Shown in pieces: positions 24,991-33,578 of a stretch of 37,582 bases of DNA. How positions within the stretch are numbered: position 1 is the first letter of the stretch; every line of letters starts with the position of its first letter. The stretch is taken from contig CAWBWL010000002.1 in NCBI GenBank assembly GCA_963792485.1, forward strand, positions 1 through 37,582. Direction: 5' to 3'. Position numbers and translations under genes: made by a program. This DNA comes from JANOYJ01 sp963792485 (lineage in GTDB: Bacteria; Pseudomonadota; Alphaproteobacteria; Rhizobiales; Rhizobiaceae). The notes beneath the pieces are model-generated. The model saw only the letters and a program-made list of their open reading frames with translations, was not told the DNA's origin and searched no databases.

Positions 24991-26574
24991 AGCTGTATCG
25001 GATACTGATCGGCGGACGGCGTGCGGAAAACGCAGCGGCGCTGATAGAGGAGTTGCATCACCTGGATCCGGATTGCCGCGCCGGATTTTTCGCCTGTGAC
25101 CGCAACAAACTGTCTGGTACGGATCTCACGGCGCTTGATCTCCACGCCATTGTCGATGCCGCAGGGCCGTTTCAGGCGAGTTCGCATACTCTGGTCGAAG
25201 CCGCAATGGATGCGCGCATTCACTATATCGACCTGTGCGACGCGCGGGCATTCGTTGCAGGTATAGGAGCCTTTGACCAGCGGGCGAAGCAGGCGGGCAT
25301 AGCCGTCCTCTCTGGCGCCAGCTCCACGCCCGCGCTTTCGAACGCAATGCTGCGCGACCTGACAGCGGGCTGGCAAAGCATCGACCGCATCACAGTCAGC
25401 ATCGTTCCCGGTAACAAGGTCCCGCGCGGGCGCTCGGTCATAGACGCCATTCTGTCATGGTCCGGCGAGCCGGTGCGTGTTTTCGATCGACGGCCGCTGG
25501 CAGATGCAAACCGGCTGGAGCGAAAACCGCAGAGTCGCGCTTGGCAAGCTCGGATGGCGCAATGCCGTCCTCGCCGAGACACCAGACCTTGACGTTCTTG
25601 TCGAAGACTTCAAACCGCGCCTTTCGGCAAGATTTCATGCTGGCATGGAGCTTGGCCTCATCCATCACGGCCTGCGCGCCCTTGCGGCCTTGCGGCGGCT
25701 GCGCCTGCTTCCCAAGCTCAGCCTGTTTGGCAAGCCTTTGCATTTTATCGCCAAGGTGCTCAAACCCTTTGGCAGCGACACGGGCGGCATGGTGGTGGAG
25801 GCTGTTGGCGTCAATACGCAGGGCATTGCGGTGCAAGCCTCAGCGCGGCTGATCGCTTTGAACGGAGATGGCCCGGTCATTCCCGCGCTCAGCGCTGTGG
25901 CGCTTTTGCGGCGCATGACGGGGGACTTCAGTTACTGCGGTGCCAGTCATGCAGGCAGGCACGTAACCGTAGGCGAAGTGCTTGCCCTCGTGCCTGATCT
26001 GTCCATTCATCTCGAAAGCGACTGGACGCCAAGGGCGACAGCCTTGTTCAAGACCGCTCTCGGCGAATCCGCCTTCGAGGCGATGCCGCAGGTCACCCAA
26101 TACCTGCACCGGGGCGCGCCCGCAGTCCTGGGTGAAGGCAAAGCTGATATCGATCCATCGGGCAATCTCGCGGGAAGAATCGTATCAGCCTTGTTCCGCT
26201 TTCCAAAGCCGGGCAAGGACGTGCCAGTCTCTGTCCTTGTGGAGCAAGTTCCGGACGGGGAACGCTGGCTGCGGCGCTATCCGGGCCGCGACATGCTGTC
26301 ATTCATGAGCCATGGCGACCCGGACACGCAAACGCTGGAGGAGCGCTTCGGACCCTTCTCGTTCCGCATGAAAATCTCGGGCCATGAACAGGGCCTCGAC
26401 ATGCGGATGGTATCCGCGCGCCTTGGCCCGCTGCCGCTCCCGAAGTTTCTTGTTCCGGAGATCACGGCGACAGAGCGGACAAATCCGCAAGGCCATCACC
26501 TGTTTGATGTGTCCATCAGCCTGCCGCTCATCGGCAGTATTGTGCGCTACCGGGGCTGGCTGGCGCTCAGATAA
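24906..26574 (+). pseudogene. Saccharopine-dehydrogenase-like oxidoreductase with DUF4166-like C-terminus, one frameshift
   Basis: The N-terminal part (from ATG 24906) is a NADP-binding domain, TVLVIGGSGVFGAHLCRRLARL, with AIVDAAGPFQASSHTLVEAAMDARIHYIDLCDAR. It is of the saccharopine-reductase-like type. At about 25480-25487 (GTTTTCG) the frame shifts by one base and continues as IDGRWQMQTGWSENRRVALGKLGW to the stop at 26574. The long C-terminal region (FSYCGASHAGRHVTVGEV...) resembles the DUF4166 partner domain. Total about 555 residues, as expected for the fused family. The start lies 85 nt inside the monooxygenase gene, implying coupling. The end overlaps the convergent AlkB gene by 28 nt. 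Confidence 0.78.
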
Positions 26575-27716
26575 TGGCTCGCCCATTTCGGATCAACATT
26601 CACCTTCGCCAAATCCCCGCCCGCCCATTTCATCACTTTCGGATCCATCACGCGCCGCCACAGCGGCGGGATAAGCGCGAGCTTGTAGCAGCCGGGATAG
26701 CCGCTCGGCAGGCGCGGCAATTCGTTGAAATTGCGCAGCGCCTGATAGGGGCGCAGCGGGTTGGCGTGGTGGTCGGAATGGCGCTGCAGATGGAACAGCA
26801 TCAGGTTTGAGGCGATGTGGTTTGTATTCCACGAATGATGCGGCTGGCATGGCTCATATTTGCCGTTGGGCTTCCTGGCGCGCAAGAGGCCGTAATGCTC
26901 GACATAATTCGCCAGCGTCAGCTGCAGCCAGCCGATGAAATGGTGCAGAATGAGGAACGGCAGCACGATCCATCCGAACGCTGAGATAAGGGCAGCAGCA
27001 ATCGCGAGCGTCAGCGCGTAGCCTTGCAAAAGGTCATTGCGCCAGTGCCAGAAGCCGAGCCCCTTCTTCGCCAGCCGCTCCCGCTCCATCGCCCAACCGC
27101 GCACAGCCGTGCCGGGAAGCTCACGCAGGGCAAAACGGTAGATGCTTTCGCCGAGACGGGCGGAGGCTGGATCTTCGGGCGTTGCCACCATCATGTGGTG
27201 GCCGCGATTATGCTCGATGCAAAAATGCGCATAGCCGGTCAGCGCATTGATCAGCTTGGCGCCCAGCTGGTCGAGCGCCTTCGGCTTGTGGCCAAGCTCG
27301 TGCCCGACCGTCAGCCCCGACCCGCTCGCCACACCCGCGCCGATGATCAGCGCAAGGCAAGCCCAGAGCGGCAGATCAAGCGTGGCGATTGCCCAGATGC
27401 TGGCGAAAAAACTTGCGTAGAAGACGGGCACTGAGAGAAACAGAAGCGCGCGGTAAAACTGGTCCTCCGACAATTGCTCAATCACCGCCTCCGGCGGATT
27501 ATGCCCGTCCTCCCCGATCAGCCAGTCGAGCAGCGGCACCAGACCGAAATAGATCACCACCGGCAGAAGCGCGAACCACGCCGGTCCGCCCGCAGCCAGC
27601 AACAGGACGGCGAGGAACGGCATGGATGGCGACAAAACCGAAAGCAGCCAAAGCCAGCGCTTGCCGTCGCGATATTCAATGCGCTCGCCGGTTTGGGATT
27701 GGCTGACGAAGATCAT
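26547..27716 (-). CDS. alkB: Alkane 1-monooxygenase (AlkB-type membrane di-iron hydroxylase)
   Basis: A 389-residue integral-membrane di-iron enzyme that hydroxylates terminal carbons of alkanes using a rubredoxin electron donor. All the histidine motifs are present: HELGHK (139-144), EHNRGHH (168-174), NYVEHYGL (270-277) and LQRHSDHH (310-317), with hydrophobic helices between. Length is close to known AlkB proteins. No rubredoxin, rubredoxin reductase or alkane regulator is nearby, so the electron donors must be elsewhere. It is convergent with the oxidoreductase gene, overlapping by 28 nt. Confidence 0.93.
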   Translation of the reverse strand: MIFVSQSQTGERIEYRDGKRWLWLLSVLSPSMPFLAVLLLAAGGPAWFALLPVVIYFGLVPLLDWLIGEDGHNPPEAVIEQLSEDQFYRALLFLSVPVFYASFFASIWAIATLDLPLWACLALIIGAGVASGSGLTVGHELGHKPKALDQLGAKLINALTGYAHFCIEHNRGHHMMVATPEDPASARLGESIYRFALRELPGTAVRGWAMERERLAKKGLGFWHWRNDLLQGYALTLAIAAALISAFGWIVLPFLILHHFIGWLQLTLANYVEHYGLLRARKPNGKYEPCQPHHSWNTNHIASNLMLFHLQRHSDHHANPLRPYQALRNFNELPRLPSGYPGCYKLALIPPLWRRVMDPKVMKWAGGDLAKVNVDPKWASHYLSASQPR

Positions 27717-27870
27717 GATCAGAGCCGCCTTTGTTCAGAGCGCATCATAACAGGAGCCGCAGTGCTCAACAACGGCCCCCAAAGACGGCTTGACTGTTTC
27801 ACCCGTTGTTTCCCTTCCGCTGCATGGTTATTGCTGATCGAGCAGCCCGCCAGATTCAAAGGTGACCTCC

Positions 27871-28317
27871 ATGCCTCTTTCCTCAATCCGCCCCGCCTCC
27901 GCCAGTGACGAGGCCGCATGGCGCAGGCTCTGGGCTGGATATGTCAAATTCTATCGCGCGGAAGTCTCCGAGGAAATCACGGCATCCACCTGGAAACGCA
28001 TTCTTGATCCGGCAAGCCCCATCGAAGCGCTTGTGGCGGAGCTGGACGGCAGGGTTATCGGCATCTGCAATTACCTCTATCATGAGAGCACCTGGGACAC
28101 ACGCCCGATCTGCTATCTGCAGGACCTCTACGTCGACCCCGAGGCGCGCGGCGGCGGGGCGGCGAAGGCGCTTATCCTCGCCTGCGAAGCGGCGGCCAAG
28201 GCTAAAGGCGCATTCCGGCTCTATTGGCTGACCCAGGAATACAACGCCCCCGCCCGCTCGCTCTACGACACCATCACCCCGCGCTCGTCGTTTATTGTGT
28301 ACCGCAAGGGCTTATGA
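27871..28317 (+). CDS. GNAT-family N-acetyltransferase
   Basis: A 148-residue acetyltransferase. The acetyl-CoA-binding motif A is YLQDLYVDPEARGGGAAKALILACEAAAK, followed by FRLYWLTQEYNAPARSLYD, the motif B region. AAAGGTGA lies about 6 nt before the ATG at 27871. The acceptor is unknown. The preceding 154 bases back to the divergent AlkB start hold no recognised feature. Confidence 0.9.
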   Translation: MPLSSIRPASASDEAAWRRLWAGYVKFYRAEVSEEITASTWKRILDPASPIEALVAELDGRVIGICNYLYHESTWDTRPICYLQDLYVDPEARGGGAAKALILACEAAAKAKGAFRLYWLTQEYNAPARSLYDTITPRSSFIVYRKGL

Positions 28318-28332
28318 AAAGGGACCAGTGTC

Positions 28333-28767
28333 ATGCCAGACCCGAAAATCAAACCCGGCAAGCGCGCGGCAAAAGTTGTTGCATCCAAAGTTCACTATTC
28401 CGGCGGCTGCCTGTGCGGCGCGGTCAGGTTCGAAACCAGGGGGCCCGCGCTGAAGCCGCACACATGCTCCTGCAAAATGTGCCAGCGCCACACTGGCGCG
28501 CTCACCGCTGCATGGGTCGAGTTCCCGAAGGAAGCTGTGACTTGGAGCGGCCCCGGCGGGCCGCCCGTGACCTACCGCTCATCAGACTATTCCAGCCGCG
28601 CCTTTTGCAAAGCGTGCGGGAGTTCGATCGGCGCCATAGACGATGCGCCGGTCATCGCGCTGCTGATTGGCTGCTTTGATAAGAACAAAGGCAAAGAGCT
28701 GGCGCCGCAATATCATTCTTTCCGTGGCGGGCGGCCGAAATGGTGGAAAATCGGAAGTGAAGGCTAG
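28333..28767 (+). CDS. GFA/CENP-V-family zinc protein
   Basis: A 144-residue glutathione-dependent formaldehyde-activating-enzyme family protein. The seven zinc-ligand-type cysteines are in place: CLCGAVRF (Cys26, 28), CSCKMCQR (Cys45, 47, 50) and FCKACGSSIG (Cys92, 95). Most members are uncharacterised, and true S-hydroxymethylglutathione synthase activity is proven for few. It sits 15 nt after the first GNAT and 5 nt before the second, likely one transcript. Confidence 0.9.
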   Translation: MPDPKIKPGKRAAKVVASKVHYSGGCLCGAVRFETRGPALKPHTCSCKMCQRHTGALTAAWVEFPKEAVTWSGPGGPPVTYRSSDYSSRAFCKACGSSIGAIDDAPVIALLIGCFDKNKGKELAPQYHSFRGGRPKWWKIGSEG

Positions 28768-28772
28768 CTGCC

Positions 28773-29261
28773 ATGCGGTCGGGACAATTTCAAATCCTCC
28801 CCGCAGCTTCCCCAGAAGCCCTTGACGCCGCCGCCGTGCTCTTCCGCGCCTACGCCGCCTCACTCCCCATCGACCTCGCTTTTCAGGATTTCGAAGCCGA
28901 GCTCGCCGCGCTCCCCGGCAAATATTCGCCGCCGCATGGCGCGCTGTTTTTGGCGCGCGGCGTGGGCCATGGTGCGCTCGGCTGCGTGGCGCTGCGCCCG
29001 CTCGGCGAAGCCGGCATCTGCGAAATGAAGCGGCTCTACGTCGATCCTGCGGCACGCGGGCTGGGATTGGGCAAGGCGCTGGTCGAGGCAATCCTGAATG
29101 AGGCAATCAGCCTTGGCTACCTGGAGATGCGCCTTGACACGCTGCCTTCCATGCACGGCGCGCTCGCGCTCTATGCGGGTTTTGGGTTCGCGCCGGTCAA
29201 GGCCTATTACGATACGCCCGTTCCGGACACGGTGTTCCTCGCCCGGCGGCTTCATCCCTGA
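28773..29261 (+). CDS. GNAT-family N-acetyltransferase
   Basis: A 162-residue acetyltransferase with motif A MKRLYVDPAARGLGLGKALVEAILNEA and motif B LDTLPSMHGALALYAGFGFAPVKAY. It follows the GFA gene by 5 nt. It is not closely similar to the GNAT at 27871. The acceptor is unknown. Confidence 0.9.
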   Translation: MRSGQFQILPAASPEALDAAAVLFRAYAASLPIDLAFQDFEAELAALPGKYSPPHGALFLARGVGHGALGCVALRPLGEAGICEMKRLYVDPAARGLGLGKALVEAILNEAISLGYLEMRLDTLPSMHGALALYAGFGFAPVKAYYDTPVPDTVFLARRLHP

Positions 29262-29317
29262 TGTCGTCCTTCTGTTGAAACACCGCTTGCAATAAGCCGC
29301 AGCCTGCCTTAGCAAGA

Positions 29318-29337
29318 ACCGTAACGTTCGTTACGGT
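29318..29337. promoter_or_regulatory. Perfect palindromic operator before the TetR gene
   Basis: ACCGTAACGTTCGTTACGGT is a 20-bp sequence with perfect 9-bp arms around TT. It ends 19 bp before the TetR ATG, in an otherwise featureless gap. The placement suggests autorepression by that TetR protein; any effect on ilvC would be through read-through. Confidence 0.7.
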
Positions 29338-29356
29338 AACTCCAAGGCCCTCCTTC

Positions 29357-29986
29357 ATGACCATCCACGTCGAACCCGAAGCGCTCACCGTCCGGCAGAA
29401 AGCCGTGCTCGACGCCGCGCTTGCGGCAATGGTGGCGGAGGGCGACGCGCTGACGATGAACTCGGTGTCCAAGCGCGCGGCGTGTTCGAAGGAGACGCTC
29501 TACAAATGGTTCGGCGACCGCGACGGTCTCCTGACCGCCACCGTGCGCTGGCAAGCCTCGAAAGTGCACGCGCCGGTCATCGACAAGGCGCGTCTCGACC
29601 GCCCTGCCCTCACCGCCATCCTGGAGCAGTTCGCCCGCGAGTGGCTGACCGTTATCGCCAGCCAGACATCGATTGCGCTGAACCGAATGGCCGTCAGCCA
29701 CGCCGCGTCCGGCAAAACCAGCCTTGGCACAATCGTTTTGAAGAACGGCAGGCAGGCCATGGGCCTGCGCCTTGCGCCGGTACTGGAAGCAGCGGACAAG
29801 GCCGGGCTTTTGAACATCCCGGACATCGACGCCGCTTTCCGCACCTTCTTCGGCCTCGTGCTGCGCGACGTGCAAATACGCCTTCTGCTTGGCGACAAAA
29901 TCAAACTCGGCGCAGCAAAAATCGCCGCTGACGCCACTGAGGCCACTCACCAATTCATCACTCTTTACGGGGTGAGGAACTCTTAG
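29357..29986 (+). CDS. TetR-family regulator upstream of ilvC
   Basis: A 209-residue regulator. The HTH is MNSVSKRAACSKETLYKWFGDRDGLL at about 35-60; the C-terminal domain resembles the TetR_C type with IASQTSIALNRMAVSHAAS. It lies just downstream of a perfect palindrome and 26 nt upstream of ilvC on the same strand, so both are probably on one transcript. The ligand is unknown. Control of ilvC through this protein is an inference from context. Confidence 0.9.
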   Translation: MTIHVEPEALTVRQKAVLDAALAAMVAEGDALTMNSVSKRAACSKETLYKWFGDRDGLLTATVRWQASKVHAPVIDKARLDRPALTAILEQFAREWLTVIASQTSIALNRMAVSHAASGKTSLGTIVLKNGRQAMGLRLAPVLEAADKAGLLNIPDIDAAFRTFFGLVLRDVQIRLLLGDKIKLGAAKIAADATEATHQFITLYGVRNS

Positions 29987-30012
29987 ACCGCTCAACAGGG
30001 AAGGATAAAACC

Positions 30013-31044
30013 ATGCGTGTTTATTATGATCGCGACGCCGATCTCAATCTGATCAAGTCCAAGAAAGTCGTCATCGTCGGCTATGGCTCACAAGGCCGTG
30101 CCCATGCCTTGAACCTCAAGGATTCCGGCGCCAAGGAGCTCCGCGTCGCCTTGAAGCCGGGCTCGCCGACCGCAGCCAAGGTGGAAGCGGACGGCCTGCA
30201 GGTCATGTCAGTGGCGGACGCCGCCAAATGGGGCGACCTCCTGATGATGGCCACCCCCGATGAACTTCAGGCTGATATCTGGAAGAACGACATCGCAGCC
30301 AATATCCGCGACGGTGCAGCCATCGCCTTCGCCCACGGCCTCAACATCCATTTCGGCCTGATCGAGCCCAGCAAAAAGATCGACGTCGTCATGATCGCGC
30401 CAAAAGGCCCCGGCCACACCGTGCGCGGCGAATACCAGAGGGGCGGCGGCGTGCCGTGCCTGATCGCCATCAACCAGGACGCCTCGGGCAACGCCCATGA
30501 CCTCGCTTTGTCCTACGCCTGCGGCGTCGGCGGCGGCCGCTCCGGCGTCATTGAAACGACGTTCCAGGAAGAATGCGAGACGGACCTGTTCGGCGAGCAG
30601 GTCGTGCTCTGCGGCGGCCTTGTCGAGTTGATCCGCGCCGGGTTTGAGACGCTGGTCGAAGCCGGATACGCCCCCGAAATGGCTTATTTCGAATGCCTGC
30701 ACGAGGTGAAGCTGATCGTCGATCTGATCTATGAAGGCGGCATCGCCAACATGAACTACTCGATCTCCAACACCGCCGAATGGGGCGAATATGTCACCGG
30801 CCCGCGCATCATCACGGACGAGACCAAAGCCGAAATGAAGCGCGTCTTGAAAGACATCCAGACCGGCAAGTTCACCTCCGAGTGGATGCAGGAATACCGC
30901 TCCGGCGCGGCGCGGTTCAAGGGGATACGGCGCAATAATGACAAGCACCAGATCGAGGAGGTCGGGGAGAAATTGCGGGGGATGATGCCCTGGATCGGGA
31001 AGAACAAGGGGAAGAATAGGTTGGTGGATAAGGCTCGGAATTGA
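30013..31044 (+). CDS. ilvC: Ketol-acid reductoisomerase (NADP+)
   Basis: A 343-residue class I enzyme catalysing the second common step of valine and isoleucine synthesis: isomerisation and NADPH reduction of acetolactate, the product of the ilvB/ilvH enzyme encoded 15-20 kb away. It has the N-terminal Rossmann VVIVGYGSQGRAHALNL (20-36), the conserved ECETDLFGEQ with Mg ligands, YFECLHEVKLIVDLIYEGG and the terminal SGAARFKGIRRNNDKHQIEEVGEKLR. A good ribosome-binding site, GGGAAGGA, precedes the ATG. Confidence 0.96.
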   Translation: MRVYYDRDADLNLIKSKKVVIVGYGSQGRAHALNLKDSGAKELRVALKPGSPTAAKVEADGLQVMSVADAAKWGDLLMMATPDELQADIWKNDIAANIRDGAAIAFAHGLNIHFGLIEPSKKIDVVMIAPKGPGHTVRGEYQRGGGVPCLIAINQDASGNAHDLALSYACGVGGGRSGVIETTFQEECETDLFGEQVVLCGGLVELIRAGFETLVEAGYAPEMAYFECLHEVKLIVDLIYEGGIANMNYSISNTAEWGEYVTGPRIITDETKAEMKRVLKDIQTGKFTSEWMQEYRSGAARFKGIRRNNDKHQIEEVGEKLRGMMPWIGKNKGKNRLVDKARN

Positions 31045-31054
31045 GCCTTCACCC

Positions 31055-31939
31055 TTACTTAAAGCCGCGAGTTTCATAGGGGCAGCCTTTGGTAGGTTGC
31101 CCTGCTCGCTGGCGCATAGACGTCATGCGACCTTGCAGCATATTAAACAACTGCGCTGCTTCCTTGTTTTCGGGGGCAGCAGACTGAAGCCTGGAGTACA
31201 TGATACCGATCAATTTCTGACCACAGTTCCAATCGCCACTTTTCAATTCGAATAATCCAAGTTCGGATATATACGAATCAGAATAGAAACTCGGGTTGCC
31301 TCCATTTGACTTTATTGAATATTCAATTGCTCACTTATACGAAAATCTGCCCTTTTCGACTGAATGCATCGTGAGTCATAAAAATAAGCATTTCCAAATT
31401 CTCGCAAAATAACTGGAATAATTCTATCGCTATTTTCTAATTTCGCCTTTTCAAGGGCAAGCTTATAGTACTTTTCAACATTGTTAAATTCACCTATCAT
31501 GAATAGAGAACTTGCCATCGCATATATTTCGTTCGATTTAAGATTATTCTATCTCAGAATCAATCAACGCCGTATTCTGATAAAGCTCCGAGAAAATAAG
31601 GTATTGATATGAAGACTGCATGGCAAAATAATCATTGGTAGAAGAAATTATAGCATTTTTGCTAATTTGATCTGCACGCAAAACTGCAATTTTTTTAAGA
31701 ATTTCTCGCACGTTCGCGACTTTTATTTGTTCAATTCTAGCTTTTTCTCCAATATAGCTCTGAATTCGATCATACCAAGAAAGTGGAGCCGTCCAAAGAA
31801 GCGCTATCATGAGCGTGGCGACGCCACCCCACTCCTTAACAAATAAGCCAAATTGCACAAATTTGCTTTTAGGGGATTCTCTACTTGACCTTAGTACTCG
31901 CAGTCGATTTTCGGGAGCAGGATTGCTGAGCATCGCCAA
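31055..31939 (-). pseudogene. AT-rich TPR-like membrane-protein gene with two frameshifts
   Basis: From ATG 31939 the frame gives about 130 residues with one membrane helix (WGGVATLMIALLWTAPLSW) and a helical region ending IDSEIE. The sequence continues one frame over as NNLKSNEIYAMASSLFMIGEFNNVEKYYKLALEKAK, a tetratricopeptide-like pattern. It then continues in a third register as IEYSIKSNGGNPSFYSDSYISELGLFELKSGDW to the stop at 31055-31057. The shifts are near 31547 and 31335. No precise family is recognised. Base composition is far more AT-rich than the surrounding genes, indicating foreign origin. Confidence 0.6.
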
Positions 31940-32180
31940 GCCTCGCCTCGCCTCAACAACGCAATCTTTCTAGTTGTCCGCCAATTGTCCGTAGAAATCG
32001 CCGTATGCGTTGATGATTTAACATGTTACTTTAGGTCGGTGTAGTTTTCAAGATATCTTTTTGAATTTACGTTAGAATTCGACAGCTTCTGGTTCTAATT
32101 TTCTCCCCTAGTCAAGGTTGGATGGACGTCTAAATCGCGCATTTCTACTCAACGGGGCGGCGACATGCATTTGACCCCGA
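31940..32180. other. AT-rich stretch with no recognised feature
   Basis: This continues the low-G+C composition of the degraded gene to its right and ends where a GC-rich repeat element begins. I see no open frame, tRNA or mobile-element terminus in it. Confidence 0.5.
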
Positions 32181-32207
32181 CCAAGGAGCGAAGCGGCGCG
32201 AGCCGGG
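32181..32207 (+). repeat. Short GC-rich repeat, first copy
   Basis: The 27-base segment beginning CCAAGGAGCGAAGCGGCGCG is repeated with two differences at 32380-32406. It belongs to the same dispersed palindromic element described there. Confidence 0.55.
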
Positions 32208-32235
32208 TTGACGGTGCGCATGGCTAATGTTGGCG

Positions 32236-32355
32236 CTAAACCAGCTCCCGCCCGACAATCCTCGCCGCCCGCTGCAATGTCTCCAGCGTCGTGTTGCTGC
32301 TCATTGGATCAAGCACGCGGTCGAGCCGGGCGCGGCTGGTTTCCATCAGTTCGGC
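32236..32355 (-). pseudogene. 3' fragment of a HigA-like antitoxin gene
   Basis: The minus strand encodes AELMETSRARLDRVLDPMSS, then NTTLETLQRAARIVGRELV and a stop. This is nearly identical to the C-terminal half of the antitoxin at 34324-34611, with four codons (RVEL) lost near the end. The first half of the gene is absent, replaced by the palindromic repeat at 32370. Confidence 0.85.
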
Positions 32356-32369
32356 CGCCTACCCACCCC

Positions 32370-32502
32370 GTCATCCCGGCCAAGGAGCGCAGCGACGCGA
32401 GCCGGGACCCATGCCGGAATGGGCGATATTGGAAGCGGGTGAATGAGTCGAGTTCTTTGCCGGAATGGGTCCCGGATCGGCTTCGCCGTCCGGGATTGAC
32501 GG
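32370..32502. repeat. Palindromic intergenic repeat element
   Basis: A sequence of about 130 bp with inverted ends. GTCATCCCGG...CCGGGACCCA (32370-32411) is answered by TGGGTCCCGG...TCCGGGATTGAC (32467-32500). Each half is itself a hairpin (CCCGG.../...CCGGG). The interior repeats CCGGAATGGG in both halves. It separates the HigA fragment from the ParE gene. The style is that of dispersed alphaproteobacterial palindromic repeats; there is no transposase. Confidence 0.6.
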
Positions 32503-32523
32503 CGCGCAGTGGCGGGCAGCTGC

Positions 32524-32834
32524 TTAAGCCTCATCCTCCCCAAAAAACGCCTCAATATCCCGGTGCCCTCAAGCACATTGACCACTTCAAACACATCGCC
32601 CTCATAGCGGAAAAAGATCACATAGCTCTTGAACGAAAAACAGCGGATTTGCGTTCGCAGCTCTGGCCGAGCACGGCCCATTGTGCCGGGAAGCGAGGCG
32701 AGGTTTTCGCATTTCTGGATGAGCCGGTCGGTGAAATTTTCAGCAACAGCGCGGCTGCCGCTTTCCTGCGCGATGTAGCGCGCAATGTCCGCAATATTGT
32801 CGAGCGCATCGCTGGTGAAGCGCAGGACTGGCAT
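32524..32834 (-). pseudogene. ParE-type toxin with 3' frameshift
   Basis: From ATG 32834 it encodes a ParE/RelE-superfamily toxin: LRFTSDALDNIADIARYIAQESGS, FTDRLIQKCENLASLPGTMGRARPELR, FKSYVIFFRYEGDVFEVVNVLEG. The normal ending DIEAFFGEDEA and stop (32524-32526) is one frame away; a single missing G near 32561-32567 accounts for it. As sequenced, translation runs on through the palindromic repeat to 32346, giving a 162-residue product with a nonsense tail. Its start overlaps the antitoxin stop (ATGA). A second copy of its 5' end lies at 33956-34003. Confidence 0.82.
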
Positions 32835-33076
32835 CAGGCGGCGGAGGAAATCTGGACAAGCCGCGCCTTGACCGCCGCGCTCACTTCCTCAGCGCTGTGG
32901 CTGCCGCCGCGCGCGATGGAGGCGTCCAAGGTTTCGCGCAGCGCCGCGAGCTTGGCCTCCCGCTCCTCGACCAGCCGCAGCCCTTCGCGCACCACTTCAC
33001 TCGCCGAGCCGTAGCGGCCTTGGTCGACTACCGAGGCGACGAAGCCCTCCCATCGTTCCCCGATTGATACGTTCAT
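32834..33076 (-). CDS. ParD-type antitoxin, copy 1
   Basis: An 80-residue ribbon-helix-helix antitoxin: MNVSIGERWEGFVASVVDQG, then SASEVVREGLRLVEEREAKL and a toxin-binding C-terminal helix. It overlaps the ParE start by 4 nt. It differs from the copy at 34003-34245 at only two residues (Ala/Tyr in the LD-x-SIARGG segment and Val/Asp in KARL-x-QISS). Confidence 0.92.
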   Translation of the reverse strand: MNVSIGERWEGFVASVVDQGRYGSASEVVREGLRLVEEREAKLAALRETLDASIARGGSHSAEEVSAAVKARLVQISSAA

Positions 33077-33109
33077 GAGACTTCTCCAGCTTTGCGGCTC
33101 AGTCTAACC

Positions 33110-33139
33110 AATAACACAAAACAAGCAATATTTGTTATT
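33110..33139 (-). promoter_or_regulatory. Candidate ParD operator/promoter, copy 1
   Basis: AATAACA (33110-33116) and TGTTATT (33133-33139) form a perfect 7-bp inverted repeat in an AT-rich segment 34-63 bp before the antitoxin ATG. The whole segment is conserved in the second ParD copy at 34278-34307. The remaining 180 bases up to the YoeB-like stop hold nothing I recognise. Confidence 0.5.
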
Positions 33140-33320
33140 CATCACTCTGAAAACCGCAAACCATATCCGCCCAAAGCACGCGTCCCGGCAATCCTCACCG
33201 CCCCTTCTTGTTTCTTGCCTCCGGTGCCGCAAACAAAAAAATTCAATGTCTCGTCAGAGGGAGTGAAGCCAAAATCGGTGTAAGACGAAAGAAATTTGGC
33301 GGGCCGGCCGCCCAGCCGCA

Positions 33321-33578
33321 TCACCCATAATGATACCGGCAGCCCAGCACGATCAAATCGCCGCCGTCCACCCGGTACACCAGCCGGTGCTCCTGATCGA
33401 TCCGGCGCGACCAGCAGCCGGAGAGTTCGAACTTCAGCGGCTCGGGCTTGCCAATCCCCTCGAATGGCGACTTCAAAACAGCTTCGATCAGATCGATCAC
33501 CTTCAATGCCTTGCGACGGTCCTTGTCGACCCAAAAACGCAAATCCTCCAAGGCGTTGGGATCAAAGACCAACCGCAT
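33321..33578 (-). CDS. YoeB/Txe-type toxin
   Basis: An 85-residue ribosome-dependent mRNA-interferase-type toxin. The family pattern is complete: LEDLRFWVDKDRRKALKVIDLIEAVLKSPFEGIGKPEPLKF, then LSGCWSRRIDQEHRLVYRV and the C-terminal LIVLGCRYHYG with the catalytic-type Glu, Arg and His residues. It overlaps the antitoxin gene by 17 nt. It lies between the two ParD copies. Confidence 0.93.
   Translation of the reverse strand: MRLVFDPNALEDLRFWVDKDRRKALKVIDLIEAVLKSPFEGIGKPEPLKFELSGCWSRRIDQEHRLVYRVDGGDLIVLGCRYHYG

Noticed and set aside
32527..33014. Plus-strand frames over the ParDE pair and other antisense frames longer than 100 codons
   Set aside because: High G+C gives long shadow frames; the opposite strand encodes recognised families in every case.
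33142..33320. Minus-strand open frame between ParD copy 1 and the YoeB-like gene
   Set aside because: It shares its first half with the antisense of YoeB and shows no family pattern or ribosome-binding site.
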